Shown one piece after another: positions 62,424 to 64,000 of a stretch of 64,000 nt of DNA. Origin of the DNA: Rhodococcus sp. BP22 (GTDB taxonomy: Bacteria; Actinomycetota; Actinomycetes; Mycobacteriales; Mycobacteriaceae); contig NZ_JACFTB010000005.1 in the NCBI RefSeq assembly GCF_014281965.1, positions 1 through 64,000 on the forward strand. Direction: 5' to 3'. The translations under genes were made by a program, and so were the position numbers. The notes beneath the pieces are model-generated. The model was not told where the DNA came from and did no database searches. It was given only the letters and a program-made list of their open reading frames with translations. The first letter of the stretch is position 1. Every line of letters starts with the position of its first letter.

Positions 62424-63596
62424 GTGCGCGAGGTGCTCTTGCTCTGTTGGCGCGATACAGGACATCCCCAGGGTGGCGGCAGTGAGCGCTACCTCGAACA
62501 GGTCGGTGCAGGCCTGGCGCGACGCGGAGTGCGGGTGACGCTGCGGACGGCGTCGTATCCGGGTGCTCCGGCGCGAGAGATGGTCGACGGTATGCAGATC
62601 AGCCGCGGTGGTGGCCGATTGAGCGTGTATCCGAGGGCTCTCGCTGCGATTGCGGCCGGCCGGCTGGGGTTCGGGCCGTTGCGTGGGATCAACCCCGACG
62701 CTGTCGTCGATACTCAGAACGGCATTCCGTTCTTCTCGCGTCTTGTCGCGGGGGCACCGGTGACGTTGCTGGTTCACCATGGTCATCGTGAGCAGTGGCC
62801 GGTGGCGGGCCCCTTGATGGCCAAGATCGGTTGGTGGCTCGAGAGCACGGTCTCGCCGCGCGTTCATCGACGTAATCAGTACTTGACCGTGTCGCTGCCG
62901 TCTGCGGACGAGCTCGTTGCGCTCGGAGTCGACCGCGCGCGGGTAGCTGTGGTTCGAAACGGGGCGTCCCCGGCAGTGTCGGTCGGTGGGTCGCACACCA
63001 GAACGGCGCACCCGTCGCTGTCGGTGTTGTCACGGCTGGTGCCGCACAAGCAGATCGAGGATGCGCTCGCCGCTGTGGCCACCCTGCGACCGCAGTTCCC
63101 GGACCTGCATCTCGACGTGGTCGGCGGTGGCTGGTGGGAAGTCAACCTTCGCGAGCGTGTGCGTGAGCTCGGCATCGAAGGCGCTGTCACGTTCCATGGA
63201 CACGTCGACGAAGAACGTAAACATGAACTGCTCGGCCGCTCCTGGGTGCACGTGATGCCCTCGCGTAAGGAGGGGTGGGGGCTTGCCGTCGTCGAAGCAG
63301 CTCAGCATGCTGTCCCGACCGTCGGTTACCGCAGTTCGAAGGGCCTGACCGATTCGATCATCGACGGCGTCACCGGTGTGCTCGTCGGTACCGATGGAAA
63401 TGATCGTGACGTGGCCGCGCTCACCGACGCCATCGGCGAAATTCTGTTCGACGCCGATCTCCGAGCTGATCTGGGTGAGAAGGCCCGGGTCCGAGCGCTC
63501 GAGTTCTCGTGGGAGCAATGCGCGCAGGGTGTGGAGAGCGTGTTGGCGGCGTCGGTAGTAGGCGCCCATGTCTCCGGGCTCGTGTCATCTTCGTAG
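62424..63596 (+). CDS. GT4-type glycosyltransferase (Rv0225-like)
   Basis: A 390-residue GT-B glycosyltransferase. The N-terminal donor-side start is LLLCWRDTGHPQGGGSERYL, and the C-terminal Rossmann half has VLSRLVPHKQIEDAL and the E-x7-E-like region PSRKEGWGLAVVEAAQHAVP. It may transfer a sugar to a cell-wall lipid or glycan; no acceptor is known. GTG at 62424 has GGGGAG six bases before it; starts at 62406 and 62409 are less likely. It converges with the next gene, overlapping 12 bases. Confidence 0.88.
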   Translation: MREVLLLCWRDTGHPQGGGSERYLEQVGAGLARRGVRVTLRTASYPGAPAREMVDGMQISRGGGRLSVYPRALAAIAAGRLGFGPLRGINPDAVVDTQNGIPFFSRLVAGAPVTLLVHHGHREQWPVAGPLMAKIGWWLESTVSPRVHRRNQYLTVSLPSADELVALGVDRARVAVVRNGASPAVSVGGSHTRTAHPSLSVLSRLVPHKQIEDALAAVATLRPQFPDLHLDVVGGGWWEVNLRERVRELGIEGAVTFHGHVDEERKHELLGRSWVHVMPSRKEGWGLAVVEAAQHAVPTVGYRSSKGLTDSIIDGVTGVLVGTDGNDRDVAALTDAIGEILFDADLRADLGEKARVRALEFSWEQCAQGVESVLAASVVGAHVSGLVSSS

Positions 63597-64000
63597 CAGT
63601 CCCCAGCAGAGTCCGCCCACCAGTAACAGGGCCCATACCAGGTGCGCGGACATGACGATCCAATACGAAGCGGGCCTGACTTCGGTGCTTCCGATTGCCC
63701 CCGGAACTTGGTACAACGCCAGTTCGTCGTCAGCGTAGACGCGTTCGAGTTGGTCCAACGTGTCCGCCGACTCGCCGAGTAGCCCAGGCGTGGTCCGCTC
63801 GACAAGGACCCAGCCGACGCCCAGTTGTGCCAGTTCGGCGGCCGATCCGCCGTCGAGCAACGTTTTTTCGACGGTGGATGCGCGGTTGCCCTCACCGCGT
63901 ACCGACCCTCCTGCGACGATGAGTTCACCGGTCTGCAGGACGTCGAGTGGGAGCATTCGCGGCGCGGGGTCCAGCACGGGTGCGTCGCCGCTGTAGGGGA
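63585..64000 (-). CDS. Large membrane protein, C-terminal part (Rv0226c-like), runs off the window
   Basis: The last 138 codons of a gene that continues past the right edge; the frame is open to base 64000 (SGDAPVLDPAPRMLPLDVL). The visible part has an extracytoplasmic-type domain (LAQLGVGWVLVERTTPG) and one C-terminal helix (IVMSAHLVWALLLVGGLCWG). The position after the GT4 gene and the content match the mycobacterial Rv0226c-type membrane protein. Function unknown. Confidence 0.75.
   Translation of the reverse strand, partial: PYSGDAPVLDPAPRMLPLDVLQTGELIVAGGSVRGEGNRASTVEKTLLDGGSAAELAQLGVGWVLVERTTPGLLGESADTLDQLERVYADDELALYQVPGAIGSTEVRPASYWIVMSAHLVWALLLVGGLCWGLLRR

Overview
The window looks like chromosome of a high-GC mycolate-making actinobacterium close to Rhodococcus (Mycobacteriales). 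The clearest evidence is the right-hand part. An MmpL3-type mycolate flippase, a NYN-domain protein, TrmB, two P-loop proteins and GTP-dependent PEP carboxykinase follow the gene order I recall for M. tuberculosis Rv0206c-Rv0211. They are followed by homologues of Rv0223c-Rv0226c (aldehyde dehydrogenase, methyltransferase, glycosyltransferase, membrane protein). Third codon positions are strongly G/C throughout, GTG starts are common, and many operons are coupled by 4-nt ATGA overlaps. No rRNA, intact tRNA, CRISPR array or transposase was seen.

Layout. 1-5.7 kb: an M50-type membrane peptidase, a PlsC acyltransferase, an SDR reductase and a beta-oxidation pair (acyl-CoA dehydrogenase plus 3-hydroxyacyl-CoA dehydrogenase) with a TetR regulator and a duplicated palindromic operator. 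5.8-15.3 kb: a sugar-alcohol unit with xylulokinase, mannitol-type dehydrogenase, sorbitol/arabitol-type dehydrogenase, a SorC-type regulator and a complete ABC importer. 15.4-21.4 kb: a STAS protein, then two acyl-CoA synthetases and a cyclase-family hydrolase around an XRE-TetR fusion regulator with matching operators. 21.4-24 kb: a cbiMNQO cobalt/nickel importer. 24-28 kb: a SulP transporter, an ABC-F ATPase and an unknown conserved protein. 28-31.6 kb: a penicillin-binding lipoprotein followed by a paralogue that has lost its catalytic motifs. 31.6-44.1 kb: transporters (TSUP, peptide POT, AI-2E type), a YceI protein, a YbhN-type membrane protein, a membrane adenylate cyclase, a MacSR-like two-component system and DUF1707/DUF2339 membrane or envelope proteins.

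44.1-46.5 kb is a decayed accessory patch: a P-loop (zeta-toxin-like) gene fragment, a long inverted repeat, a lone small gene, and two oppositely oriented halves of 13E12-type DUF222/HNH genes. 46.5-52.2 kb holds two tandem MmpL3-type transporters, only one of which has the long low-complexity cytoplasmic tail. 52.2-58.9 kb is the Rv0207c-Rv0211-like block. Just after the pckG terminator, where synteny jumps to the Rv0223c-like block, lies a nearly perfect 40-bp palindrome carrying two inverted tRNA T-loop-like sequences.

The most unusual items are the dead penicillin-binding paralogue, a symmetric 16-bp divergent promoter that predicts two leaderless GTG starts (37763-37778), the XRE-TetR regulator with its operators, the P-loop pair next to pckG in which one partner lacks the Walker A lysine, and the palindrome at the synteny break.
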